Shown here: piece by piece, positions 1 through 6,478 of the stretch
How positions within the stretch are numbered: position 1 is the stretch's first letter
Layout: each line of letters opens with the position of its first letter
Origin: Azoarcus sp.
GTDB lineage: Bacteria > Pseudomonadota > Gammaproteobacteria > Burkholderiales > Rhodocyclaceae
Direction of reading: 5' to 3'
Assembly: GCA_031268685.1 (NCBI GenBank)
Contig: JAIRWW010000068.1
Location: 1 to 7,942 of the forward strand
DNA length: 7,942 nucleotides
The notes under the pieces: generated by a model
Database searches by the model: none
What the model was told of the DNA's origin: nothing
Seen by the model: the letters and a program-made list of their open reading frames with translations, nothing else
Made by a program: the position numbers and the translations under genes

Positions 1-899
1 GGCAAATAGACTTGCCGCTCGGTCAGCATATCCACCAGAAAGGTGGGGGTGCCGGTCTCAAACCAGAAGGGGCGGAATTCGCGGCAGTCGAAGAGCAGCA
101 AAAGATCGAAGGGGTTATATACTGCGTTGCCACGCCAATTGTAGCCGTTATACCAATGGCGGATTTCCTCCCGATCCAGCCCTTCCAGTTCCGGCGCAAA
201 TACAGTATCCACATCAGCATCGGTATAGCCGCAGATATCGGAATATGCGGCATTCAACGTAATGTCTTTCAAATTATTGAGGCCGGAGAAGATATTGACT
301 TTGCTGAACTTGGACACCCCTGTGAGCATGGCGAACTTGATATGCGCGTCCTGATCCTTGATGACGGAATAAAGGTCGCGCAGGCCGTCGCGCATCTTGC
401 GGGCAAGCTCGGGCGAAGTCAGTTTATCCAGGATTGGTTTGTCGTATTCATCCACCAGTATCACGACTCGCTGACCGAACTTGGCTTCGGCTTGCAGAAT
501 CAGTTGCGAGAACTGGCCGGAAATGCTGGCATCTTTCAGCGTCAGACCCAAACGCTGTGCATTTTCATCGAGTATTTCGCGGGTTCGTTCCGCCAGCGCC
601 TCTGCCTGCCCATTGGAAATCCCCGCTCCGAAACTGATGCGAATCACCGGGTATTTTGTCTTCCAGTCCCATTTGTCGTGGCAATGCAAGCCCCGGAACA
701 GCGGCTCATTGCCCGCGAACAGTTCTGCCAGCGTATCCAGGAACAGGCTTTTGCCAAAGCGGCGAGGGCGGGAGAGGAAGTAGGCTTTACCTTCTTCAAT
801 CATCCGCAGGGCAAAGGCGGTTTTGTCGACGTAATAGCAGTTGTCCTCGCGGATTTCGCGGAAGGTCTGGATGCCGATGGGAAGTTTCTTGCGGGACAT
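1..899 (-). CDS. AAA-ATPase-like protein (DUF1703 / PD-(D/E)XK-associated family), 3' end outside window
   Basis: The frame is open from an ATG at 899 to the window edge with no stop, giving 299 codons of a protein starting MSRKKLPIGIQTFREI. Visible features are the family-typical N-terminal segment with YYVDKT (about residues 22-27), a Walker A-like SRPRRFGKS at 43-51 and a Walker B strand VVILVDEYDKPI at 145-156 with Asp150-Glu151. These match the AAA-ATPase-like family (PF09820), whose members are usually a little over 500 residues and carry a C-terminal PD-(D/E)XK nuclease-like domain; that half would lie beyond base 1 and cannot be seen. The biological role of the family is not settled; it is scattered among bacteria in accessory positions. 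No strong Shine-Dalgarno is visible (upstream is GAGTGAGC). Base composition is clearly lower in G+C than the neighbours (23 of 60 at 241-300, against 46 of 60 at 3481-3540), which suggests separate origin. The family call is strong; function is not assigned. Confidence 0.88.
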   Translation of the reverse strand, partial: MSRKKLPIGIQTFREIREDNCYYVDKTAFALRMIEEGKAYFLSRPRRFGKSLFLDTLAELFAGNEPLFRGLHCHDKWDWKTKYPVIRISFGAGISNGQAEALAERTREILDENAQRLGLTLKDASISGQFSQLILQAEAKFGQRVVILVDEYDKPILDKLTSPELARKMRDGLRDLYSVIKDQDAHIKFAMLTGVSKFSKVNIFSGLNNLKDITLNAAYSDICGYTDADVDTVFAPELEGLDREEIRHWYNGYNWRGNAVYNPFDLLLLFDCREFRPFWFETGTPTFLVDMLTERQVYL

Positions 900-925
900 G
901 GCTCACTCGATTGACAAATCGTGTG

Positions 926-940
926 CGGGATTATATCCCG
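926..940 (-). promoter_or_regulatory. Possible promoter -10 box inside a palindrome, upstream of the ATPase gene
   Basis: Read on the minus strand, bases 935-930 spell a perfect TATAAT, 31 to 36 nt before the ATG at 899. It lies inside an inverted repeat, CGGGAT (926-931) and ATCCCG (935-940) with a TAT centre. No consensus -35 is present at 16-18 nt spacing (the 17-nt position reads ACGGGG), so a promoter here would need an activator or be weak. The palindrome could be an operator, or merely a small hairpin. This is an inference from sequence only. Confidence 0.35.
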
Positions 941-1141
941 GTGCTTCGCCCGCCCCGTCTGGCCCTGCGCCACAGTCGACCGCGAACGGCACCCGCAGCC
1001 GCTGGCGCATCGCCAGTGCTATCTATCGCATGGAACTGAATCTGATGATGTTTAGTGCATCTTCAGGCTGCTCGGGCGTGCCGCGGCGCTCATGGCTTCG
1101 ACTACTCGAACCGCTTGATGCGAACCCGTATGCCGGGCGGT

Positions 1142-1177
1142 ATGGGGCGAGACGGCCAGATAATCCAGCCGCCCCGT
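1142..1177. repeat. Imperfect GC-rich inverted repeat
   Basis: ATGGGGC at 1142-1148 pairs with GCCCCGT at 1171-1177 (one G-T pair). Inside it, GGC at 1154-1156 pairs with GCC at 1168-1170, leaving a one-sided GAGAC bulge and an 11-base loop. It follows a stretch beginning GAACCCGTATGCCGGGCGG at about 1122. The whole resembles, from memory only, a variable-hairpin sequence seen in betaproteobacterial intergenic regions and near group II intron reverse transcriptases. Only the pairing itself is seen directly; the family link is unverified. Confidence 0.3.
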
Positions 1178-1223
1178 CCTTATAGTGAACGCCTGCTCAG
1201 GGCGGGCTGCTCCTTGCCTGCTT

Positions 1224-1502
<279 letters not shown>

Positions 1503-1979
1503 TCAAAATTTCTGTTGCAGGCGGGACAGGGCCGCCGAAGGCACGAGTTCGCTCACGTCGCCGCCGTGCCGGGCGATTTCTCGCACGACAGTGGCCGAAA
1601 GAAAACGGTGTTCCTCAGCCGGAGGAAGGAACACCGTTTCCAGTTCGGAGTATAACTTGCGGTTCATTACCGCCAATTGGGTCTCATACTCGAAATCGGC
1701 TACTGTGCGCGCGCCGCGGACGAGGATGCGCGCGCCGTGCTGACGCACGAAGTCCATCAGCAGGCAGTCGAAGCCCAGCACTTCGACGTTGGCGAGCGGC
1801 TGCAAGGTTTCCGTGGCGATGGCAATGCGTTCTTCAAATGTGAACAGCGCTTCCTTGCGGCTGGCGGCGACCGCGACGATGACCCGCTCGAAAAGCCGCG
1901 CCGCCCGTTGCACGATGTTTTCGTGTCCACAGGTGAAGGGGTCGAAAGTGCCGGGGTAGACCGCGATGGTGTTTGTCAT
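1503..1979 (-). CDS. coaD: Phosphopantetheine adenylyltransferase
   Basis: CoaD catalyses the fourth step of coenzyme A synthesis in the cytoplasm, transferring AMP from ATP to 4'-phosphopantetheine to give dephospho-CoA. The 158-residue length is normal for the family. The nucleotidyltransferase signature is clear: YPGTFDPFTCGH at 8-19 contains the (H/T)xGH motif as T16-C-G-H19. RGARTVADFEYE at 88-99 and the following MNRKL at 105-109 match the conserved central block, and LSATVVRE at 127-134 is the ISSTxVR-type motif. The start codon overlaps the rsmD stop (ATGA at 1979-1976), indicating translational coupling; the best upstream purine run, GAGG, is too far away to decide the start by itself. 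The Cys in the T-x-GH motif, where Asn or Leu is more usual, is a minor variation that should not affect catalysis. Confidence 0.97.
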   Translation of the reverse strand: MTNTIAVYPGTFDPFTCGHENIVQRAARLFERVIVAVAASRKEALFTFEERIAIATETLQPLANVEVLGFDCLLMDFVRQHGARILVRGARTVADFEYETQLAVMNRKLYSELETVFLPPAEEHRFLSATVVREIARHGGDVSELVPSAALSRLQQKF

Positions 1980-2521
1980 GATTGTTCAGCACGCCTCATG
2001 AGATGGAAGTGAACTTGCCCGGCACGGCCCTGCTTTATCGCACGCCAGCCGGGAAATGAGGCTAGCGGCGCTTCGGCTTCAGCTTCTGCGTAAATACAGC
2101 CATCGGGCCGTATTGTCCGGTCCAGCAAAGGCGCCACGCGACCGATCCAGCCTTGCCGGTATGGCGGGTCGACGAAAACCACGTCGAACCGTCCAGATGT
2201 GGCGGCGAGGAATTTTAGCGCATCGCCGCGAACGATCTCTACTGCCGCCGATAATGCTTCGGCGTTGCGGCGCAGGGCGGCATGCACGCGCGGGTCGATG
2301 TCGAGCAGCGTGACGGCCGCCGCGCCGCGCGAGGCGGCCTCAAACCCGAGGATGCCGGAGCCAGCAAAGAGGTCGAGACAGGCAAGGCCGTCGAGGCGCT
2401 GCCCGAGCCAGTTGAACAGGGTTTCGCGCACACGATCCGGCGTCGGTCTCAAGCCGGGCAGGCCGGCGACGTCGATCAGACGCGAGCGCCACACGCCGCC
2501 GATGATGCGAATCCGGCTCAC
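1976..2521 (-). CDS. rsmD: 16S rRNA (guanine(966)-N(2))-methyltransferase
   Basis: RsmD uses S-adenosylmethionine to methylate N2 of G966 of 16S rRNA in the assembled small subunit, near the P site. The 181-residue protein has the N-terminal family block RIIGGVWRSR at 5-14 and LRPTPDRVRETLFNWL at 24-39. The SAM-binding motif I is DLFAGSG at 50-56, the acidic ribose-binding motif is LLDIDP at 72-77, and the catalytic motif IV DPPY is at 118-121. The start is a GTG at 2521-2519, which overlaps the stop of the upstream M16 gene as GTGA; no good Shine-Dalgarno is visible, so initiation probably depends on coupling. The next gene, coaD, overlaps its stop in the same manner. The rsmD-coaD pair is a classic bacterial arrangement, which supports both assignments. 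Confidence 0.96.
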   Translation of the reverse strand: MSRIRIIGGVWRSRLIDVAGLPGLRPTPDRVRETLFNWLGQRLDGLACLDLFAGSGILGFEAASRGAAAVTLLDIDPRVHAALRRNAEALSAAVEIVRGDALKFLAATSGRFDVVFVDPPYRQGWIGRVAPLLDRTIRPDGCIYAEAEAEAPLASFPGWRAIKQGRAGQVHFHLMRRAEQS

Positions 2522-3873
2522 GGTTTTGCCGCCGCGCTCCCCTCTTCGTTTTTGTCGCCATCTCCGCCCGCGATCACGGTAATGAGTTTGTCGGGATGGA
2601 TGCGCCGGGCGAAGGCGTCGCGCACCGCCGCACGGCTGACTGCGGCGACTTCGCGCGGGTAGCGTTCCAGCCAGTCGAGGGGCAGGCCGTAGAAGCCGAT
2701 GATCGAGACGTAACTGAGAATCTTGGCGTTGGCGTCGAGCCGCAAGCCGAATCCACCGGCGATGTTGTCGCGCGCCATTTGCAGTTCTTTTTCGGTGGGG
2801 CCTTCGGCAATGAAGGTAGCGAGTGTGTCGCGCACAACGCGAAGGGCGAGTTCGCTTTGGCTGCCCTTGGTTTGCAGGCCGATCTGGAATGGCCCGGCGA
2901 CACGGCGAGGCTCGAAATAGCTGTGGATGTCGTAGACAAGTCCCCGTTTTTCGCGCACTTCGCTCATGAGCCGCGATGTGAAGCCGCCGCTGCCCAGGAC
3001 GTGGTTGCCGACCAGAAGCGGGAAGTAGTCGGGATCGTCGCGGCTCATTCCCGGCTGGCCGATGAGGATGTGCGCCTGCGCGGAGGGGTTGGCGATGCGT
3101 GTCAGGCCGCTTCCGGGAAGGGCTGGCGGCGACAAGGCTTCGGCCTTGCCGCCAGCGGGAAGGGCGCTGGTCAGGGCAATGGCGATTTTTTCAGCCGTGG
3201 CGCGGTCAACGTCGCCAACGATGGTGACGGATGCGTTGCTGGCGCTGTAATGGCGCGCGTGGAAGGCGATGAGATCGTCGCGGCTGATCGCCGACAGCGA
3301 TTCGACGCTGATGTTGTAGCCATAGGGATGACCGGCATAGACCGCGGCGGTAAAGGCGCGTTCGGCCAGCACGGCAGGCTTGGTGAGCGATTCGCGCAAA
3401 CCAGCCAGGGCGCGGGTACGTTCGCGTTCCAGCACCGCTTCGGGGAAGCTGGGACGAGCGAGGATGGTGGCCGCCAGCGCCACGGCGGCGTCGCGTTCCG
3501 AAGCCGCCGACAGCGTGCGCAGCGTGAGGCTGGCGCGGTCTTCGTCGACGCCGCCGCCCAGGATCAGGCCGAGGTCGGCGCTTTGTTCGGAGATCGCCTG
3601 TTCGTCGAGTTCGCCCGCGCCCGCGTCCAGCAGGGCGCGGGTTATGCCGGCAAGTCCGCTCTTGTCCGCCGGGTCTATGGCGCTGCCTGCGGCGAAATCG
3701 ACCTGGATGTCGATCATCGGCAGTTCATGGCTGGCGACGAGTTGAACTTTCGCGCCGGTAGTTGCCGTCCATTGTTCTATGGCGGGGACGGCGCGGGCTG
3801 CGCCGCAGACAAAGGCGAGCACTGCCAGCGCCGGGATGCGCAGGCGGCGGAAAAATGGCATGGAGTGGTTCAT
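2518..3873 (-). CDS. M16 family peptidase homologue, non-catalytic subunit
   Basis: This 451-residue protein is a pitrilysin/mitochondrial-processing-peptidase fold protein. Residues 1-28 form a signal peptide (basic MPFFRRLR region, hydrophobic core, cleavage probably after ARA), so it acts in the periplasm or at the envelope. The N-terminal domain lacks the zinc motif: the position of HxxEH reads G76-I-T-R79-A80 in the context GLAGITRALLDAG, so no metal site can form. The C-terminal domain is well conserved, with GGFTSRLMSEVREKRGLVY at 296-314, which keeps the Arg307/Tyr314 substrate-binding pair of M16 proteins. It starts 26 nt after the catalytic M16 gene and probably forms a heterodimer with its product. 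The frame is open upstream to 4071, but the ATG at 3873 fits the signal peptide; no clear ribosome binding site is visible. The tail (GGDGDKNEEGSAAAKP) is charged and probably disordered. The substrate is unknown. Confidence 0.92.
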   Translation of the reverse strand: MNHSMPFFRRLRIPALAVLAFVCGAARAVPAIEQWTATTGAKVQLVASHELPMIDIQVDFAAGSAIDPADKSGLAGITRALLDAGAGELDEQAISEQSADLGLILGGGVDEDRASLTLRTLSAASERDAAVALAATILARPSFPEAVLERERTRALAGLRESLTKPAVLAERAFTAAVYAGHPYGYNISVESLSAISRDDLIAFHARHYSASNASVTIVGDVDRATAEKIAIALTSALPAGGKAEALSPPALPGSGLTRIANPSAQAHILIGQPGMSRDDPDYFPLLVGNHVLGSGGFTSRLMSEVREKRGLVYDIHSYFEPRRVAGPFQIGLQTKGSQSELALRVVRDTLATFIAEGPTEKELQMARDNIAGGFGLRLDANAKILSYVSIIGFYGLPLDWLERYPREVAAVSRAAVRDAFARRIHPDKLITVIAGGDGDKNEEGSAAAKP

Positions 3874-3899
3874 GGGCGGAATGAGGAAGATTGGAAACG

Positions 3900-5288
3900 T
3901 CAGGGTTTCGGGGCGCCGGGCGCGGCAGGGGCGGCAGGGGCGGCGACGGGCAAGGGATCGAGCCGGGTAGTGGTCAATGTGGCATCGTCGAAATAGCGGC
4001 GGGCGGCTTCGCGCACTTCTTCGGCTGTCACTGCGCGCAGACCAGCGAGCAGGCGGACATCGTCGCGCCATGACAGCCCTGTGCTTTCGAGTTGGCCGAT
4101 TTCCATCGCCTGACCCATCAGCGAATCCCGCGAATAGATGCGCGAGGCCAGTGCCTGGGTCTTGACCCGATTCAGTTCGGCCTCGCTCACGCCTTCGTCG
4201 CGGATGTGCTGCAATTCGGCGCGCAGCGCGGCCTCAAGCGCTTCGATGCTCTGGCCAGGGGCAGGCACGCCGTCGAGATAGAAAAGCGCGGGGCCGCGGT
4301 TGATGCTGTCGTAGCTGGCATTGGCCGAGACCGCGATGCGTTTTTCGCGCACCAGCCGGCGGTCGAGCCGCGCACCATCATAGCCGTCCAGGATTTCAGC
4401 CAGCATTTGCAGGGCGTAGGCTTCCCGATCCGCGCCGGGGTCGCGCAGGGGCGGCACCCGCCATGCCATGGCGAGATAGGGCAATTCAGCCGGGGCGCGC
4501 ACGACGGCGTTCCGCGTGCCGCGCTGCGCGGGTTCGTTGCTGATGCGGCGGTCGGGCAGCTTGGCGGGTTTCAGCACGCCGTAATGCTTGCTGGCCAGTT
4601 TGAATACGGCATCGTGGTTGACATCGCCGACCACGACGACGCTGGCATTGTTGGGTGCATACCAGCGTTTGTACCAAGTGCGCGCATCTTCCGCGCGCAT
4701 GGCTTCGAGGTCGGTCATCCAGCCGATGATCGGGTGGTGGTAGGGATGGGCCTGGAATGTCATCGCCATCAGCTGCTCGAAGACGAGGGCGCGCGGGCGG
4801 TCGTCGGTGCGCAACCGGCGTTCTTCCTTGATGACTTCGATTTCGCGCGCGAAAGCGTTATCGCTGAGGGCGAGGTTTTTCATGCGGTCGGCTTCGAGCG
4901 CCATGACTGAGCCGAGATGCGCGGGCGGAATCTGTTGGAAATAAGCCGTGTAGTCGCGGCTGGTGAAGGCGTTGTCGCGTCCGCCCATGCTTGCAATGCG
5001 AGCATTGAATTCGCCGGGGCCGACCTTGCGCGTGCCTTTGAACATCATGTGTTCGAGGACGTGTGCGACGCCGGTGACGCCTTCCGGCTCGTCAATCGAG
5101 CCGCTTCGGTACCAGACCATGTGCACGACCGAGGGCGCACGCCGGTCTTCGCGCACTACGATCTTCAGCCCATTGGGCAGCGTCGTCTCGAACGGGTTGG
5201 CCTGTACGGGCAAAGCGCCCAGGGATGCCGCGCCAATCAGCGCCAAACGAGAAAAGGTTCGGAAAAACATGGGAAAGGTATGAAGCAT
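3900..5288 (-). CDS. M16 family zinc peptidase (catalytic subunit)
   Basis: This 462-residue secreted zinc peptidase of the pitrilysin family begins with a signal peptide of about 30 residues ending LPVQA before NPFETTLPNG. The inverted zinc motif HVLEH is at 76-80, with the distal ligand Glu in VIKEERR at about 155-156, the expected spacing for M16. The WYAPNNASVVVVGD block near 209-222 is also typical. In the C-terminal domain the segment REKRIAVS at 314-321 has Ser where the family Arg/Tyr pair needs Tyr; the downstream partner retains it. An ATG at 5303 is in frame, but the ATG at 5288 is preferred because AAGGA lies 7 nt before it, while 5303 has no ribosome binding site. The last 15 or so residues are an Ala-Pro-rich tail (AAPAAPGAP) partly encoded by a 9-bp tandem duplication at 3924-3941. 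It is probably the first gene of the minus-strand operon. The substrate is unknown. Confidence 0.95.
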   Translation of the reverse strand: MLHTFPMFFRTFSRLALIGAASLGALPVQANPFETTLPNGLKIVVREDRRAPSVVHMVWYRSGSIDEPEGVTGVAHVLEHMMFKGTRKVGPGEFNARIASMGGRDNAFTSRDYTAYFQQIPPAHLGSVMALEADRMKNLALSDNAFAREIEVIKEERRLRTDDRPRALVFEQLMAMTFQAHPYHHPIIGWMTDLEAMRAEDARTWYKRWYAPNNASVVVVGDVNHDAVFKLASKHYGVLKPAKLPDRRISNEPAQRGTRNAVVRAPAELPYLAMAWRVPPLRDPGADREAYALQMLAEILDGYDGARLDRRLVREKRIAVSANASYDSINRGPALFYLDGVPAPGQSIEALEAALRAELQHIRDEGVSEAELNRVKTQALASRIYSRDSLMGQAMEIGQLESTGLSWRDDVRLLAGLRAVTAEEVREAARRYFDDATLTTTRLDPLPVAAPAAPAAPGAPKP

Positions 5289-5410
5289 AGAGCAGTCCTT
5301 CATCTGTTAGAATCCGCGCCATTGCGCCGTGCGTCCGTGATGAGGCCAGCATCTTAGCCGTATCCGGGGAGCTTGTGGCGCGTTTCAATGCACCATGGAC
5401 TTTTTGAGCC
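5289..5410. promoter_or_regulatory. ftsY: Divergent intergenic region between the M16 operon and ftsY
   Basis: This 122-base gap must hold promoters for both the minus-strand M16-rsmD-coaD cluster and the plus-strand ftsY-ftsE-ftsX cluster, unless they are read from further away. On the plus strand, TAGAAT at 5308-5313 matches the -10 consensus at five of six positions and would give a leader of about 90 nt for ftsY, but no -35 consensus lies 16-18 nt upstream. On the minus strand TCTAAC, overlapping the same bases, is a weaker -10 candidate. The promoter assignments are tentative. Confidence 0.35.
5296..5300 (-). promoter_or_regulatory. Ribosome binding site deciding the M16 peptidase start
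   Basis: AAGGA on the minus strand sits 7 nt before the ATG at 5288. The in-frame ATG at 5303 is preceded only by GATTCTAACAG and the one at 5270 by TACCTTTCCC, neither of which resembles a Shine-Dalgarno sequence. The 5288 start also gives a well-formed signal peptide. Confidence 0.6.
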
Positions 5411-6478
5411 ATGTTTGGTTTCTTCAAAAAATCCGGCCGGCGTGAGCTTGTCGACCCCGCAGATCTTCCGCCAGACGAGGCCGCCGCGCCATCCGTCCCG
5501 ATAGATGCGGCTAGCAGCGGCAGCGCGCCGCCTGCCGAAACACCACCGCCCCGGCGCTCGTGGACCGAGCGTCTGAAAGCGGGGTTGGCGCGCACCCGGC
5601 AACAGTTGGGCGGCGGCCTGGCAAGCCTGTTCGGGCGGCGCAAGATCGATGAAGACTTGCTTGAAGAACTCGAATCGACGTTGCTGATGGCCGATTGCGG
5701 CGTCGAGGCAACACAACATCTGATCGGCGAACTGCGCGCGCGATGGAAGGCAGAACATCTGGAAACCGCCAGCCAGCTACAGCAAACGCTCGCCGGCAGC
5801 CTGCTCGGAATCGTGGCTCCGCTCGAAGCGGAACTGGATACATCCAGCCATAAGCCCTTCATCATCATGCTGGCCGGGGTCAATGGTTCCGGCAAAACGA
5901 CATCCATCGGCAAACTCGCCAAATACTTCCAGTCTCAGGGCAAAAGCGTATTGCTGGCGGCAGGCGATACATTCCGCGCCGCCGCGCGCGAACAACTGAT
6001 GGTTTGGGGCGAGCGCAACGGCGTAAGCGTAATCGCGCAGGAAGGCGGAGACGCCGCCGCGGTAGTTTTTGATGCAGTCAATGCCGCGCGCGCCCGCGGC
6101 ATCGACATCGTGCTCGCCGACACAGCCGGGCGGCTGCCAACACAGCTTCACCTGATGGAAGAAATCGCCAAGGTGCGGCGGGTCATCACCAAAGCCGACC
6201 CAAGCGGCCCGCACGAAGTCATGCTCGTGCTCGACGCCAACATCGGGCAGAACGCGCTCGCCCAAGTCAAAGCGTTCGACGCCGCAGCTGGCGTGACCGG
6301 CCTCGTGCTCACCAAACTCGACGGCACCGCCAAGGGCGGCGTTGTAGCGGCGATTGCGCGCCAGTGTCCAAAACCCTTACGCTTCATCGGCGTGGGCGAG
6401 GCCATCGAAGACCTGCAACCCTTCCGGGCGCGCGAATTCGTCGATGCGCTTTTCGGCTCTGCGGAGGACGAGGCATGA
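5411..6478 (+). CDS. ftsY: Signal recognition particle receptor GTPase FtsY
   Basis: FtsY docks SRP-ribosome complexes at the inner membrane through reciprocal GTP hydrolysis with Ffh, delivering nascent membrane proteins to SecYEG. The 355-residue protein starts with a short MFGFFKK membrane-binding motif and a Pro/Ala-rich linker to about residue 47, so the acidic A domain of E. coli FtsY (497 residues) is largely absent. The helical N domain spans about 50-145. The GTPase motifs are G1 GVNGSGKT at 156-163, DTFRAAA at 186-192, G3 DTAGR at 237-241, DANIGQNA at 275-282, G4 TKLDGTAKGG at 301-310, and GVGE at 327-330. No strong ribosome binding site precedes the ATG at 5411, but the start is fixed by the conserved N-terminus. 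The stop overlaps the ftsE start (ATGA), so the genes are probably translated together. Confidence 0.97.
   Translation: MFGFFKKSGRRELVDPADLPPDEAAAPSVPIDAASSGSAPPAETPPPRRSWTERLKAGLARTRQQLGGGLASLFGRRKIDEDLLEELESTLLMADCGVEATQHLIGELRARWKAEHLETASQLQQTLAGSLLGIVAPLEAELDTSSHKPFIIMLAGVNGSGKTTSIGKLAKYFQSQGKSVLLAAGDTFRAAAREQLMVWGERNGVSVIAQEGGDAAAVVFDAVNAARARGIDIVLADTAGRLPTQLHLMEEIAKVRRVITKADPSGPHEVMLVLDANIGQNALAQVKAFDAAAGVTGLVLTKLDGTAKGGVVAAIARQCPKPLRFIGVGEAIEDLQPFRAREFVDALFGSAEDEA

Larger units (their letters stand above)
900..1223. other. Gene-free gap with several short hairpins
   Basis: No convincing gene is seen in this 324-base gap. Short open frames exist on both strands but are low-complexity Arg/Ala/Pro-rich translations without a recognisable family or ribosome binding site. 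Visible structure includes the 926-940 palindrome, a hairpin at 1000-1018 (stem CGCTGGCG/CGCCAGTG with one G-T pair, loop CAT), a TTCGA-CTAC-TCGAA hairpin at 1097-1110, an imperfect GC-rich hairpin at 1142-1177, and a GCCTG/CAGGC hairpin at 1216-1229 that overlaps the ferredoxin stop codon. None is followed by a T-run on either strand, so I do not call an intrinsic terminator. The gap separates the housekeeping cluster from the accessory ATPase gene. Confidence 0.6.

Noticed and set aside
12..914. 300-residue open frame on the plus strand
   Set aside because: It is antisense and codon-aligned to the ATPase gene, which has Walker A and B motifs on the minus strand and explains the region fully.
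911..937. Plus-strand TTGACA (911-916) with TATATC (932-937) as a promoter
   Set aside because: The spacer is only 15 nt and no gene follows on the plus strand; the reverse-strand TATAAT serving the ATPase gene is the better reading.
1097..1111. TTCGA-containing hairpin as the T-arm of a tRNA
   Set aside because: No five-base stem encloses a TTCGANN loop, and no acceptor, D or anticodon arm can be assembled around it on either strand.
900..1223. CRISPR array or phage attachment site
   Set aside because: No direct repeats of regular spacing and no tRNA or integrase gene are present in the gap.
2596..3996. 466-residue open frame on the plus strand
   Set aside because: It is exactly antisense to the second M16 gene, whose codon-level conservation is clear. 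The translation is low-complexity and matches no family; long antisense frames are expected in GC-rich DNA.
4092..4910. 272-residue open frame on the plus strand
   Set aside because: Antisense shadow of the catalytic M16 gene, with no recognisable domain and no ribosome binding site.
5092..5922. 276-residue open frame on the minus strand overlapping the M16 start and ftsY
   Set aside because: It runs antisense through the conserved ftsY N domain and out of frame through the M16 signal peptide; the translation is Ser/Arg/Ala-rich noise.
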